DNA of 64,000 nucleotides from Hypholoma sublateritium FD-334 SS-4. Lineage: Eukaryota; Basidiomycota; Agaricomycetes; Agaricales; Strophariaceae. A model generated the notes under the pieces. That model made no database searches and had not been told where the DNA came from. It worked only from the letters and a program-made list of their open reading frames with translations. Shown one piece after another: positions 1 to 10,559 of this stretch. The stretch lies in contig KN817574.1 of assembly GCA_000827495.1 (NCBI GenBank), forward strand, positions 180,052-244,051. The letters are read 5' to 3'. Position numbers and translations under genes: made by a program. How positions within the stretch are numbered: the stretch's first letter is position 1; each line of letters begins with the position of its first letter.

Positions 1-550
1 GCGATATTCACCACGGCGGTGTCGAGGGAAGCAGTAGCTGTCATTCCTGGTGATATAGCGATATACAGTTAGTCATAGACCATATATGATACTATACTAA
101 CTGAGACTCACTTGAGCAAAGAAGGGAAGAAGTGGTAAGTATGTAGTGCCGCTGTGAATTGATGAAGAGGCAACGTCCGATTACCCAATATTTTTCTCCC
201 GCGCCGAGTTAGCTTCTTCACGCGAACTTCACCTCGACGCGCCGTCGGCGAACCATCCGACGCCGTGAGCGCTGGGGACGACTGGCACAGCGGCAACTGT
301 GTCTGCCTTTCTAGTCGCTCGAACTGGCCGGCGCGCGATTTATCAGGCGGCGAGTACTCGCTGAGGTCGTATTCATCGTCCACCGGGGGCAGCGGGCGGA
401 TGATCAGACTCGGGCGGCCGCTCCTACGCGGCTTGTTGACACGGCGTTGGTGCATGCTCTCGCGCGAACGCTCCGACGCAGAGGGTAAGCTATCCGTGTG
501 CAGGACGAGCGAGCGGGAGAACAAGCAACGAGTCATCGTTAACATCACTT
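1..550 (-). CDS. Unrecognised gene, partial, runs off the left edge
   Basis: The minus strand holds an open stretch of about 146 codons ending near 108. It is rich in Arg, Ser and Pro with an acidic patch (DDEYDLSEY), and gives no family I recognise. A GTGAGT donor lies right after the last open codons near 115, so the frame probably continues through an intron to the left edge. A further open minus stretch at about 669-880, containing 'ISTPEDWAKL', could be an upstream exon of the same gene. It lies just downstream of EMC1 on the same strand. The composition is low-complexity, so the reading frame itself is only weakly supported. Confidence 0.3.
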
Positions 551-950
551 TTTACGAGAAATTGGACGCAGGTGGACCAGTGAATTACAGGGAAATTGTG
601 TCGAAGGTGGCCAAGGTCTGTCGGTGCTCGGTGCTCCTGGTACATCGTAGGCTAGTAGCTGATGGCAGTCACAACCGACAGGAAATCGAAGCGACATCAT
701 ACCTAACCCTTGAAAGATTTGTGATGGACATCGTACGCTCCTCCTGCCTAGCATCCGACAAAATTGAGGTTGTAACTGCCCGCGCGTAAAAGCCCAGCGC
801 TCTCAGTTTTGCCCAGTCTTCTGGCGTCGAAATCACCAGGCGACGAGAAGTCTTCACCGCCTGAACAGCCAGCATTAATCTGTATCTATAAATGTTGCTC
901 GTCACTGTATCATAAATGTCGCGCAGTTTACAGTGTACCCGCTAATTATA

Positions 951-3900
951 TCACTTCTCCCTCAGCTTTTTGCGCTGCACCATTGGCCGCGTCACGAGGA
1001 TCGCGATGAGCAACCCCGTTATTGTGATAACCAGCTGCACCTTGTTAAAGTTTTCACTCAAGACGTCGAATGTGTTCGATGGCGCGACGCGAGTTAGGAA
1101 CATGTCGAGCCCGTACGCGAAGACATGCACATTGGCGACCTGTATCAAATTATTGTTAGGTAGTGGATACTCGACCCCGGACAGGAATACGCAGGCAGTA
1201 GCGGGTCGTATGGGAACTGCTCTTCAGACGTGACTTTGCGGTTCGGTCGCCGGGGATCGAGCACGCGTCTTGGGAACGATTGGATCCTATGGTTTGCAGT
1301 AGCCACTAAACGACTTGATCAGCCGCAGATTTCAGAAAACCACCATATCAACGGACCTACGAGATCCTTGGTGGTGATCCCGAACTTTGTCAAAGTCGGC
1401 GCCAAAGCGGTGATCGCATACGGGAACACATATGCCTTCTCAAATGTCTGCACATTGAATACGTCAATCGAGTACGGCGACAATTCGGAACTACAGGCAG
1501 GGGCAGAAAGAAAATTAAAATCGACACTAACCGCCCACGCAGAGAAAAAAGACGAAACTCACCTCTCGGTCTTCTCATCGCCCTTCTTTCCCTCGTAGAA
1601 CTCAACGCTGACCATCCGGTACCCCATGGTACCCCCAACGGTACCCCCCGCGACCTCGCCTTCATAGTAATGGTACACTCCACCAGCGCAGTCTTCACCT
1701 CGCACCCGCGTGCCGTCGCCTTGACCTCCGCATGGTACACCACCGTGCCCTTCGCCGCATCGAGCACGTAGATGCCGCACATCGCGCGCGCGGCGTTGAC
1801 GGTGAGTGCCGTGAACAGCCGCGGGTCGAGGCAATTATACAGCGTCGTGCGGTTCCCGAGCACACGCCCGACGGACGCAACGGGGCCCGGTGCCGCCTGC
1901 GGGATGAGCGCCTGCACGTGCTCACCAACGGGGAACGTGAGCGTCCAGGTCGCATAAGCCACTGGCCGCCGGCCTTCGAGCGAGGGCCCGATTTTGTGCC
2001 CGATGACGCGCTGGCGGTCTTCGACGACGCCGCGGAGGGGGAAGGAAAGCTGACCGGCGACGCTGGCGTAGATCTCCCGCGTCTCGTGTGTATCCAGGTA
2101 AATGTAAACCTAGAAGACGATTCAGACCTGCCATGATAACGTCAACAAAAGTATAAGTACCTGAAGGAGCTCGTCTAAGAGGACGACCATCCTCTTCTCG
2201 GTTTTCAAGAGGTAGCTTTCGATAAGTGCGCCTTGAACGACCTCGTTTGCGACCAGGACCTCGCCATCCAGAGATTCCCCAGTGATATCCGACCCGGTTG
2301 ATGCGTTGACATGGAACAAAACGGTGTCGAGAAGCCCCTAGAGCGCACGATCAGCCCGCTTCTCAGCGTAGCTTAACATCCAAGCCAACACGTATGTTTT
2401 TAGCCCGCCGCTGGCCGATGAGCACCACCTCGGGATCGCCGCCATCGCTGACAGTTCTTATAGTAAACAGCTTCACAGGCATGATTGTCCCGCCAAACCC
2501 ATCCGCCCAGCCCATGCCAAGTACGCGATTCCAGATAATCTTGCCATTGCTCGAGTCGATACCGAAGACTTTGCCGTACATTGTGGCGGCGACGATGATC
2601 TGGCGGGACCCGGATGCATCGCGTGAGGTTTGTCCATTTTGGTGCGGCGGTGGCGCTGGCGGTGGCGTACGAGCCAGCGATGAATCGTTTGACAAAGTTG
2701 GTGAGGTAATGCGGGAAATCCTGCAATCGAGCACTCTATTGAGTATTATGAAATCGTGGGTTAAGCATGCAACGTACCTGGGCATCTATGACGTGGCGCG
2801 TGAGACGTGCTACGAACCCTTCGTTAAGGTCATGTCCCGCTTCGCTTGCAACTTTCTCAGGGATCTCGACGAGCTCAGCGATAGCCGTGAGCGCGAGAGA
2901 CTCTTCTCGTGTCCACTTCAGGCTGCTTTGTTCCCAGAGTTGAATAGCGCCGGTTGTCGTTGTAACCACCAGTCATGAATTCAGGTTCCATCCAGAAGGA
3001 TTTTCAGAGTCAAGAGCCACCTGTAGTGAGGGAAACTAGGATGAATGCTGTCCAGGGTTCAAAGCAGAGTAAACTTACATGGCTGATAACTCCATGCTTG
3101 TTGGTCTCAAATGGGAAATAATATGAACTAGTCAGTCCTTGGCCCTCAGCGAGATGGCCAGCAAATACGTCCGCAGAGCCTTTCTGCTCGTCTGGTCAGA
3201 AACCAAACAAAAAGAACAGTTTTCTTACGATATTACGCACCTTCATCTGATGGGACCAGAAAACGCGAGTCACGTAAGGCTGTCCGAGAGCATCCAGTGC
3301 ACCCGCATATAACGAGTGTGCGTTAGCATCCGATTTTGCCTATAGAAGCAGGTTAGCTGCGAGCAATGAAAGCTGTACTAGACGTACGGAGTCCTTATAC
3401 TCCCAAACGGACTTGGGGTACCTGCTTTCTTCGACGATTTTAATCACAAAGCTTTACCCATTGTTGCGGGCAACAACTGCGTGTCCGCGACCACTTAGGC
3501 CAATGTCAACAATCTGTGCAAAACCCAACCCCTTCAGGAGTCTTGGTTTCTCTTCAAGTGAGGGGGTCAAAGCAAGATGACGCAGTGTCCCTTGTTCAAG
3601 CCACAGAGCGACAAGCTTCTCGGGGTTGGAAGAGGAGAGTGCGATGAATTCGGTCACGGGGTCAACGATGCTGGATACAATGTTTGAGTCTGCAATGACT
3701 TCGCCAGTCATCGGGGAGAAGGTAGTGATATGGAGAGTGTACGACGCGACTGAACGGCCAACACCGACCGCATACAGCGCGCCGTTCATCAAGATGAGCT
3801 TCGAGCTAATGACCATAGAACTGCGAAAGAAAATTAGCAAGATATAATTAGAAGAGCCAAGGAAACTCACTCGCGATTCTCAGACGTATGCGTCCAGACC

Positions 3901-4512
3901 GCCTCTTCCGTCGTCCCGTTTATGTGCTTGACAGTACACCCATTGGTGATCACGTATAAATCATTTGAGTCTGGCACAAAAGTGACGTCCTTCCCGTAAT
4001 GAGCTGGTTCAGAGAGAGCCCCTTCGTTTGGCGCATGTAGCCTCTTCTCAAGTAGCAGGTCTCCAGAGGTGGCGTTGAATGTTCGCAGTGTCCCGCCACC
4101 AGGCGAGGAAAGTGTAGCAACAACTGCTGGGATCAGACTTTGTTCTGAGCCAGCACAGTAAAGACATACCATTTCTCCTTTGAAATATCCTATTATCCTG
4201 TCCTCTGGCTCGAAGATATATCGCCAGACTTAACCTACGTTCAGTGACGTACACCGATATGTTAACGGCAATCCACGTACGAAGTGCGCCATCCGCAGGC
4301 TCAAGGGCCGCAAGTACATTGTTGGCCGTTGCAGTAATAATTATGCTCTTATTCCCCGCCCGATAGAACGACGGCGCTGTCGTTGGAATGCCCGATAGCG
4401 GTACGCCGACGAGGTGCTTGTGCCAGTCCACGACACCGGCGTCAGACTCGTGAATCGCCCAGACAGCCGTACATAACGAAAGCAAAGAGACCAGACCAGT
4501 TAGAAGCCGCAT
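951..4512 (-). CDS. EMC1: ER membrane protein complex subunit 1 (EMC1), probably damaged
   Basis: EMC1 is the large lumenal subunit of the EMC, which inserts transmembrane proteins into the ER membrane. The product begins with a signal peptide (MRLLTGLVSLLSLCTAVWA). It continues with the N-terminal beta-propeller (ATANNVLAALEPADGAL; then TFNATSGDLLLEKRLH and TTTTGAIQLWEQ) and ends with the conserved C-terminal block (FAYGLDMFLTRVAPSNTFD), one membrane helix and a basic tail (RPMVQRKKLREK). At least ten exons are split by short introns; splicing near 4,260 restores 'LLWRYIFEPEDRIIGYF'. Two oddities: an in-frame TGA at 2973-2975, where the family has a sense codon before LVVTTTTG, and loss of roughly 15-30 residues just before 'VANVHVFAYGLD'. 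The family assignment is firm; whether the gene is functional is doubtful. The start shares a 284-bp intergenic region with the divergent phosphatase. Confidence 0.85.
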
Positions 4513-4796
4513 GTCGCGGGTTCAGCGACCAGAAAAGGCCCGATAGGAAAAAGTGGAGGGCGTTGGGAAGACGTGAACACGCGGTGTGCTCATCGCCCAG
4601 CGCGTCGTCGTCGTAATATTCCCACGGCTGGTTTATATCCGTGATTGTGCGCGACCCTCCTTCCACCTCTCCACTCACGACGACCTTCACGTTCCCCGGC
4701 GGTAACGAAACTTTCGACACGCATCCACGACGCTCCTTCTAAGCCCGGTCGTAGCCAACATCGATTACGACAATCGGACCAGGCGTTTGATCAAGC
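4513..4796. promoter_or_regulatory. Shared divergent promoter region of EMC1 and the phosphatase
   Basis: This is the 284-bp gap between two start codons facing away from each other. An open minus frame crosses it (a stretch with 'VSLPPGNVKVVVSGEVEGG' from about 4720), but it has no ATG and no recognisable family, so I treat the interval as regulatory. No clear TATA box was found. Confidence 0.35.
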
Positions 4797-5422
4797 ATGT
4801 CTGACACACACGACGCAGATGAATGGATCGAGCAGCTGCGTGCATGCCAACATCTGCCGGAATCAGACATGAAGAAGCTGTGCGATCGCGTCCGAAATCT
4901 CCTCCTTGAAGAATCAAACATCCAGCCCGTATCGAGTCCTGTGACAATCTGCGGCGACATCCACGGCCAATTCTGGGATCTGCTGGAGTTGCTGAGGAAG
5001 GGCGGCGAGGTCCCACAGACGAGCTACATATTCATGGCACGTAGGTTGTCCCGTACGTTCTGCAGACGAAGCATAGCTGATCTCACTTGCAGGGTGATTT
5101 CGTGGACCGCGGACACTACAGTCTCGAAACGGTCTCCTTGCTCCTCGCGCTGAAGGCCAGGTGCGTGTGCCAGACATACGCAATGCCGCCGAATTTGAAC
5201 CTTTCTGTCATGATAGATATCCAGACAGGGTCACTCTGCTTCGGGGGAACCATGAAAGCAGGCAAATCACGCAGGTGTATGGATTCTATGGTCCGTGCCA
5301 GATTTGCTGCTGCTTCGCCGAAGGAAGCTTATTGAATCCAAGACGAGTGCCAGCAAAAGTACGGGAGCGCTAGCGTTTGGAAATCCTGTTGTGGGGTTTT
5401 CGACTTCCTAAATTTAGCCTCA
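4797..5422 (+). pseudogene. PP2A-family Ser/Thr phosphatase catalytic subunit, 3' half missing
   Basis: The metallophosphatase signature is intact in its first half: CGDIHGQF (metal ligands), [28 protein letters not shown] and then [11 protein letters not shown]...VFDFLNLA. Four exons join cleanly. Intron 1 follows 'YIFM' and starts with GC (GCACGT...TTGCAG); introns 2 and 3 are GT-AG. The 'DFVDRG..SLET' wording and the short N-terminus ([12 protein letters not shown]) resemble the PPG1/PP2A-like branch, but I cannot assign it firmly. The family is usually about 300 residues long. Here homology stops after about 150 residues at FLNLAS, before the 'CVHGGLSP' region with the remaining metal ligands. 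What follows is unrelated sequence and then an ABCC fragment, so the gene is truncated and should be inactive. Confidence 0.85.
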
Positions 5423-5529
5423 GTGAGTTGGCTTTCTAAGTCTTCCATCGAGGCGTACTTACAACTGAGATTAGAGAGCGAACTTCATCTCGGATAAAAC
5501 TGCGGAATGCTGTTAGGAAGAAAATAGAT

Positions 5530-5845
5530 TTATTGAACTGCAGTCGTACCAAGGGTAGACGTAAAAGCGATAGATGGGGTCAGCACTTGTGCTCTGAAGA
5601 TCGCGAAATGCCAGAATGAGACAAGAGTGAACAACATAGGCGATCCATTCCTGCAAATTGTGGGTGAGTTCGTGAACACACACTCACGTATCGGACATGT
5701 TACCAGAGAGCGTTCCATAGAGTCTGCAGAGCAGATGTCAGATGATAGAAAACACGGAGTAAAGGAAAACTTGCCTCTATAGTGTAGTTATGCTTCTGGT
5801 ATTTGACTTCCTTGGTGCGAATGGCCAAAACACGTTTTTCAAAGA
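5530..5845 (-). pseudogene. ABCC (MRP-type) transporter fragment, transmembrane domain 1
   Basis: Three small exons (about 5775-5845, 5704-5724 and 5530-5650) splice to a continuous stretch containing FFEKRVLAIRTKEVKYQ, HNYTIETLWNALWNGSP and VSFWHFAIFRAQVLTPSIAF. This matches the region after the 'KLFAWE' segment in TMD1 of fungal ABCC multidrug/organic-anion transporters. The first intron is GC-AG (GCAAGT...CTGCAG). The fragment covers only about 70 residues of a roughly 1,400-residue family: no Walker A or signature motif is present, and a stop follows at 5530. Its upstream edge coincides with the breakpoint of repeat R1 copy 1 at about 5845, so the transporter was probably broken there by the repeat or by a rearrangement. 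Confidence 0.75.
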
Positions 5846-7805
5846 AGGGCTGACCGGCGCGATGGCCAGCGAGGACCTTCTTGATCGCGGAAGGAACCTG
5901 GCGTAGGACTAGGGAGGGTGATTTGACAACGATGGGCGGCACGGGGACAATATGGCGTTGGTTTCGCGGTAAACGAATGCTAGAGCCAGAGCAAGTGTAT
6001 TAGCTTTTTGGCTATGGACCGAATCAAAGAAACAAAACGCACGAAGGCCTTTGCAGGAAATCNCATCAAACTTGAGCAGCAGAAAGGCGAAAGGCGCAAA
6101 ACATCGACATCGCCGATGCTCATAGCCCCATCCTATACCACCATCGGACCTGATACGCATGTCGCTGTGAGCTTCACCGGCGCAACCACAAAATGCGGGA
6201 GAGAGCGACGCAGCGTCGTACTCAGCGCGAGCAGTACGATGTGGGCAAAATACGTAAGCGGAAACAGGGGCCTGACTGCAGATGTGCTGGCGGCGGTCGG
6301 ATTTATTGGGGGCTCTTCTGCCTGAACTGCATTCACCAGCTTGTTGGACGTCGTAGCCTACTGAGCGGATTACGACATCCCTGAGTTTTTGCAGACTTTG
6401 GGATCCNATTCGTGATAATGAGAGAGCAGACCAGCGCGTAGCTATTTCCTACTGGGCGANGAAAGAATTTAAGGAGGAATTCAGAAGGGTANGCAGGTTG
6501 CAATTGTTGCTGAAGACATCGGAGTATCTGACTTGTGAGGAATCCCTCATGGAGATATGCTGGCGGCGTCGCTTCTTGGCCAGCTGTCCAGAAAATGCAG
6601 TTTAAGCCGGGAGTACAGGGTATCTAACTTATGAAGAAATCTTCATGAGTCAAGGGAACTTAGGCGCGCCCAGGAGATCCCATGGCAAACNCTGTAGAAG
6701 GACGACACGAGGAAAAATGGCAGTCGGACGGCGGCCTATGCGCTGCGTTTACGGAGAATGGTGAAAACTAATGAAAAGATCAGCGCTGTATAGAGCCTTT
6801 GATCCAAGCTGCGGGCTCACCNAAGAAATGTTCCATCGAAATTCTCGCCCGGTCAGCGGGATAGGGTACTCAACAAGTTTCTGTCAAGGTCCGAGCTGTC
6901 CAGGAGTCACGGGTAGTGTTGGGTCACGCCACGTGTCACGACGTTCGCTGCCCCGGCNCCGGGCTCCAGAACTCTACGTCGACTGTTCAACTTTCGTTGC
7001 TCACCACTTGCCTCGCGCGTGTCTACAAAACCCTGGGGATATCGTCACCCGGTCAGCCNGATACGAGATTCAACAGAATGATTCTCTTTTTTCTGTTACA
7101 CTGGTAGGCCCATATCTTGATGAACCGTTTTACTTTTAATATGGGTCTGAATTCTCTGTCAGCTAGCACCCATCCTCAAAAGCAGCACTCGCGAACGCAG
7201 CGCAGATACCGAAGGCCATTCAAATCATTCGGCTACCTTTTTTGTCGCGCCATCCCTCTTCATTTTTTTTAATCCCGTCGTCCTTCTCCAGTGTCTGCCG
7301 TAGGATCTCCTGGGCGCANCTAAACTCTTGGCTCATGAGGATTTCCTCACAAGCCAGATATTCCATATTCCGGACTTCTGTAGCTCGAGTATCTGTGCAG
7401 TGGTCTGCTCTCTCTCTCGCTCTCATTATTCTCTTTTCACATCGCTCGGACCCCGAGGTCGACAAAAACGTAGGGATATCATTGCCCGCTCACCGGGCTA
7501 TGAGATTCAATCGAACNTTACTCAGCTTTCTCTGACATTGGTGGGTGTGCAGTCCTGATCAAACACTCTACTACNGGGCTGATTTCTGCACTCCCATCTT
7601 CTCGCGTCGTCTAGAGCCTTACCAAGGGTCGCCGTCGGGCCGCAGTCTGAGCGGGGTNGTATTTCCAAGNGGGGTGCTCAAGCCAGGCGTCCCCTTGACC
7701 CCTGGGCCGTTGACGAGGTCGAACGGGATCTACGGCGCGATTTGGATCACGATGACGACGACGCGTAGGTCAGTTGGGCCACTATGGGGTTCGAACTTCG
7801 GGGGA
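5845..7805 (+). repeat. Long dispersed repeat R1, copy 1
   Basis: About 1.96 kb are repeated nearly base for base at 59069-61029 (same strand, constant offset 53,224, no indels seen). Positions 5845-7545 also recur inverted at 37250-38950. Ns at 6063, 6407, 6460, 6492, 6691, 7059 and 7319 recur at equivalent positions. The right half contains modules in both orientations: the 6630-6690 segment (hairpin, then GCGCCCAGGAGATCC) reappears reverse-complemented at 7308-7350. Small hairpins sit at 6536-6550, 6631-6646 and 7336-7349, and palindromes of the form CCCGCTCACCGGG at 6848-6860 and 7485-7497. I find no convincing protein gene; open frames such as 6008-6325 lack any recognisable family. No terminal inverted repeats or target duplication are evident. 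Confidence 0.9.
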
Positions 7806-8125
7806 GGCACAGGATCCTCATTGTACAATTATACTGCAACCTAAGGCGTAACCCAATTGAGAGAATGGGGCATATTCGGTGAAGTATCCAATACTATTGA
7901 TGCGTAAGACATTTGTTAAACCATATATCTCACAGTGACTGGATTCGCCGCATATTCAACATCTTCTATCCGGCTTTGGATTACCTGGGTGATATGCATA
8001 ATCTAGACTTCGCAAAGATCTTGGAGGCCTCAAATGCGTTCAGAGCTCGGTTGGCGGCTGACCCAGAACTGAAGAGAACTTAGTTTATCTATGTTGAACA
8101 CGAACGTTCGCTGTTGGACGGCACT

Positions 8126-8366
8126 GCGTTCTCAGAGGACGCACTTACTCAGTAGGGCGGCAGTGTATTCCTCGAGAACGCACGGGTGCGCGGTTCGCGA
8201 CGCGGCGAAACTGCGTTCTCTGAGAACGCGCACAAGGGAGCCGCCGCACTGCGTTCTGAGAAGTCGAAATCCGTTCTTAGGGAACGCGTGAAATTCCACC
8301 CTCACTTCCCATTGCGGCCACCAGACAGGACTGTAGTTGGAGTAGTGTCGCAGTGCGTTCGCAAGG
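8126..8366. repeat. Cluster of GCGTTCTC-type palindromes
   Basis: Imperfect 17-bp palindromes occur at 8126-8142, 8165-8181, 8213-8229 (perfect: GCGTTCTC-T-GAGAACGC), about 8251-8266, 8271-8287 and a weak one near 8352. The cores are TTCTCnGAGAA-like. They lie between R1 copy 1 and the RTC4-like gene, with no good open frame. They could be binding sites for a dimeric regulator or the remains of a small repeat. Confidence 0.6.
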
Positions 8367-8379
8367 AACACTTGTAAAA

Positions 8380-9050
8380 ATTATGTACAAACCAAATGAT
8401 GTATTATGAACTTTCGTTATGTATACAATGTTTAATTACTAACCATCTTTGCGTCGTCGTGGGCGGTGCGTACTTTCTGCCATGCATGGTGTGCTAAACG
8501 CTCCGGCGGTGTGTTCGGTGTACTTCAAGTTGGTTTCGTCAGTGTGTCCTTACTTCAAGTTATGTACTGACTATTTCTGAGTCAATCAGAAATATCGATG
8601 TCCGGATTGTGTCCGGATCGAGGCCCATTTCCAAGCCGCCTCATTAAACGGAATGTATGCTCGAGGTCGATGCATTTCGGAGACAACCAGAGTCGTAGCA
8701 TCAAGTCTGAAGATCTGAAGTTTTACGTAACGTAGTACGAGCTAAAAATATCATCCACCACACTGCTACTACTTAGTATATTTTGGCTGAATTGAAGTTG
8801 ATATACACCGCTCGATGTACGAAGAAAAGATCAACATACTACGTCATGGTGTAGGTAACTATTTCACAGCTATAATTTTACTGCAAAACCAATGCATAAA
8901 GCTACTACTAGTGGCCTACTACTTAGAGTAATCAGCATGATGGCTATAGAGTCTGACGTTGATCGGCGTTGGGCTCGCAGGTGATTGAATAAGGCAAACC
9001 TCTCTCCGTAGATCTAGTCATGCCTTCACATATATAATCACGTTATCAAG
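8380..9050. other. Intergenic, AT-rich, nothing recognised
   Basis: I see no coding frame of substance. Short CTACTACTTAG-like words recur (about 8765, 8920), but no array or gene is formed. Confidence 0.4.
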
Positions 9051-9557
9051 TTCGTGCCACCTCTAAGTACCACTTACGACTTTTATGTGATCAACAGCTT
9101 CTCAAACGATTCCTCCATGGCCAAGATTTATATGATTGATATGAGCTCCGAAGATATTCTTGGAACCGAACCATTTATTATACCAGGATGCCCAGCAGAC
9201 AAAATACCAGTACTCCAGGAAAGATATCCTTCCGCTTCCTGTTGTCTACATCCAGAATACAGCAGATATCGAGAGTCTCAGACCATATCAATCGCCAAAA
9301 GCAAATATAAGAACTGGAATGAGGGAAATATTGGACGTGAGCAAAGTAATCAAGTCAGTGGGCAAAGAAGATTAGCTGATTCGTACGTTTCTGTTCAACG
9401 CCTACTACTATCCCTTCAACTTGGTTTTAACAAAGAATATAATAATTCACCCCTGCTACAGCACCTTGCAGTCCACTCCCAAATGGTTGCCTATTTCGGG
9501 TTCACAAACCGATAGCCAAGAAGGATGTTCATGTAAGGCTGAATTCTATCGTCAGTC

Positions 9558-10543
9558 ATGTTGAGATTGACTTCTACCATCTGCCCAGTGACCATCTCGT
9601 CAAGAGATGATGCAACAAATATCTGCCCATACTGCGATGGACCTCTGCCCTCCGTCTCTTCACAAGTTCTATCAAATTTGCTCTTGAAAGCAAAGGAAAA
9701 ATCTGTGAAAGACCCGCGCCCTTCAAACCCTCTAGGCTTAAAAGCATCACTGGAAGTTTTCAGCGAGTATTGCCACCGCCATCGGTTCAAACAGAAAATT
9801 TTACCTGAGGCTAGGCTCAAGTGCTGGCCACAAGTGATTCAATGGCAGAAGCTTGAAGACCGTGTTACTAGATTGCAGCGTCATCTTCAAGCACTCATTG
9901 AGGACCCATTGACCGGACTGGGGAATAGCATCAGCGAATTTCATTCTCGACGTGGGGCGAAATGGCGATGCATTTTCTGGAGAGAAACTCTGGCGGCAAT
10001 TGAAAAGAAAGGCTATAATGCAGTCTCCTGCATTCGTGGTAAGTTTTCCGACTTCGAAAAGACTCAGCTTGGGTAGTGAGTTTACGGCGCTACACTCATC
10101 ACATGCGAGACTCGGTCTCATCTTTTCTTTTTAGTTACGGCGAAATTGGATCCACAACTATACACCAAATACTCAACAACATGTTCCCTTCTAATCATGT
10201 GGACCTAGCCCTCATCTTGCCCCTCACATGGCATGACTTTATGCAAAGAATTTTAGCACCAGAAGTGGCACTTCACTTAATTATGGAAGACAGAGGGCTA
10301 ATCGGCGAAGACGGTGCGAAGGTTGCGCTGGTGGTGATGCGGGAAAGTTCCACATATGGAGTTGCAATGTTTCCTGATGATGAAGAGGATAAAATCACGG
10401 AGGCCGACAGAATTGCAATGGTTCGAGCTCGTAAAAGACGAAGAGAAATCATGATTGAAGAAGGGGAGAGCGGGGCTGATAACAGCATCAAATCGGAACA
10501 GCCTAAAACGCGGCCACGACCACGACCAAAACCAAAAAAATAA
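9558..10543 (+). CDS. RTC4-like domain protein
   Basis: The product has the features of the domain named after yeast 'restriction of telomere capping protein 4': a CPYCDGPLP zinc-knuckle-like start (residues about 22-31), FSEYCHRHRF, WPQVIQWQKLEDRV, then GKFSDFEKTQLGYGE, FMQRILAPEVALHLIMED and RESSTYGVAMFPDD. A 62-bp intron (10073-10134) must be removed to join TQLG to YGEIG. After the domain comes a basic, nuclear-localisation-like tail (RARKRRREIM; KTRPRPRPKPKK). The first ATG in frame is at 9558, but upstream open stretches (9054-9515) could be earlier exons. Such proteins are numerous in Agaricomycetes and their function there is unknown; a nuclear role is an inference from the basic tail. 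It appears intact. Confidence 0.8.
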
Positions 10544-10559
10544 GAAATTCGAATCGAGT

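Noticed and set aside
4442..4720. Minus frame between the divergent genes (VSLPPGNVKVVVSG...)
   Set aside because: No ATG, overlaps the EMC1 start and its promoter region, and no known family.
6008..6325. 105-codon frame repeated in all three R1 copies
   Set aside because: Copies are nearly identical at DNA level, several frames on both strands are equally open, and no family is recognised.
7545..7844. Plus-strand frame with 'SNGIYGAI' also found in the reverse frame at 19197-19388
   Set aside because: The DNA itself is repeated (R1 end), so shared peptide words are no evidence of coding; the surrounding frame is not conserved.
8126..8366. CRISPR-like array
   Set aside because: Repeats are short, palindromic and unevenly spaced, and the sequence is eukaryotic.
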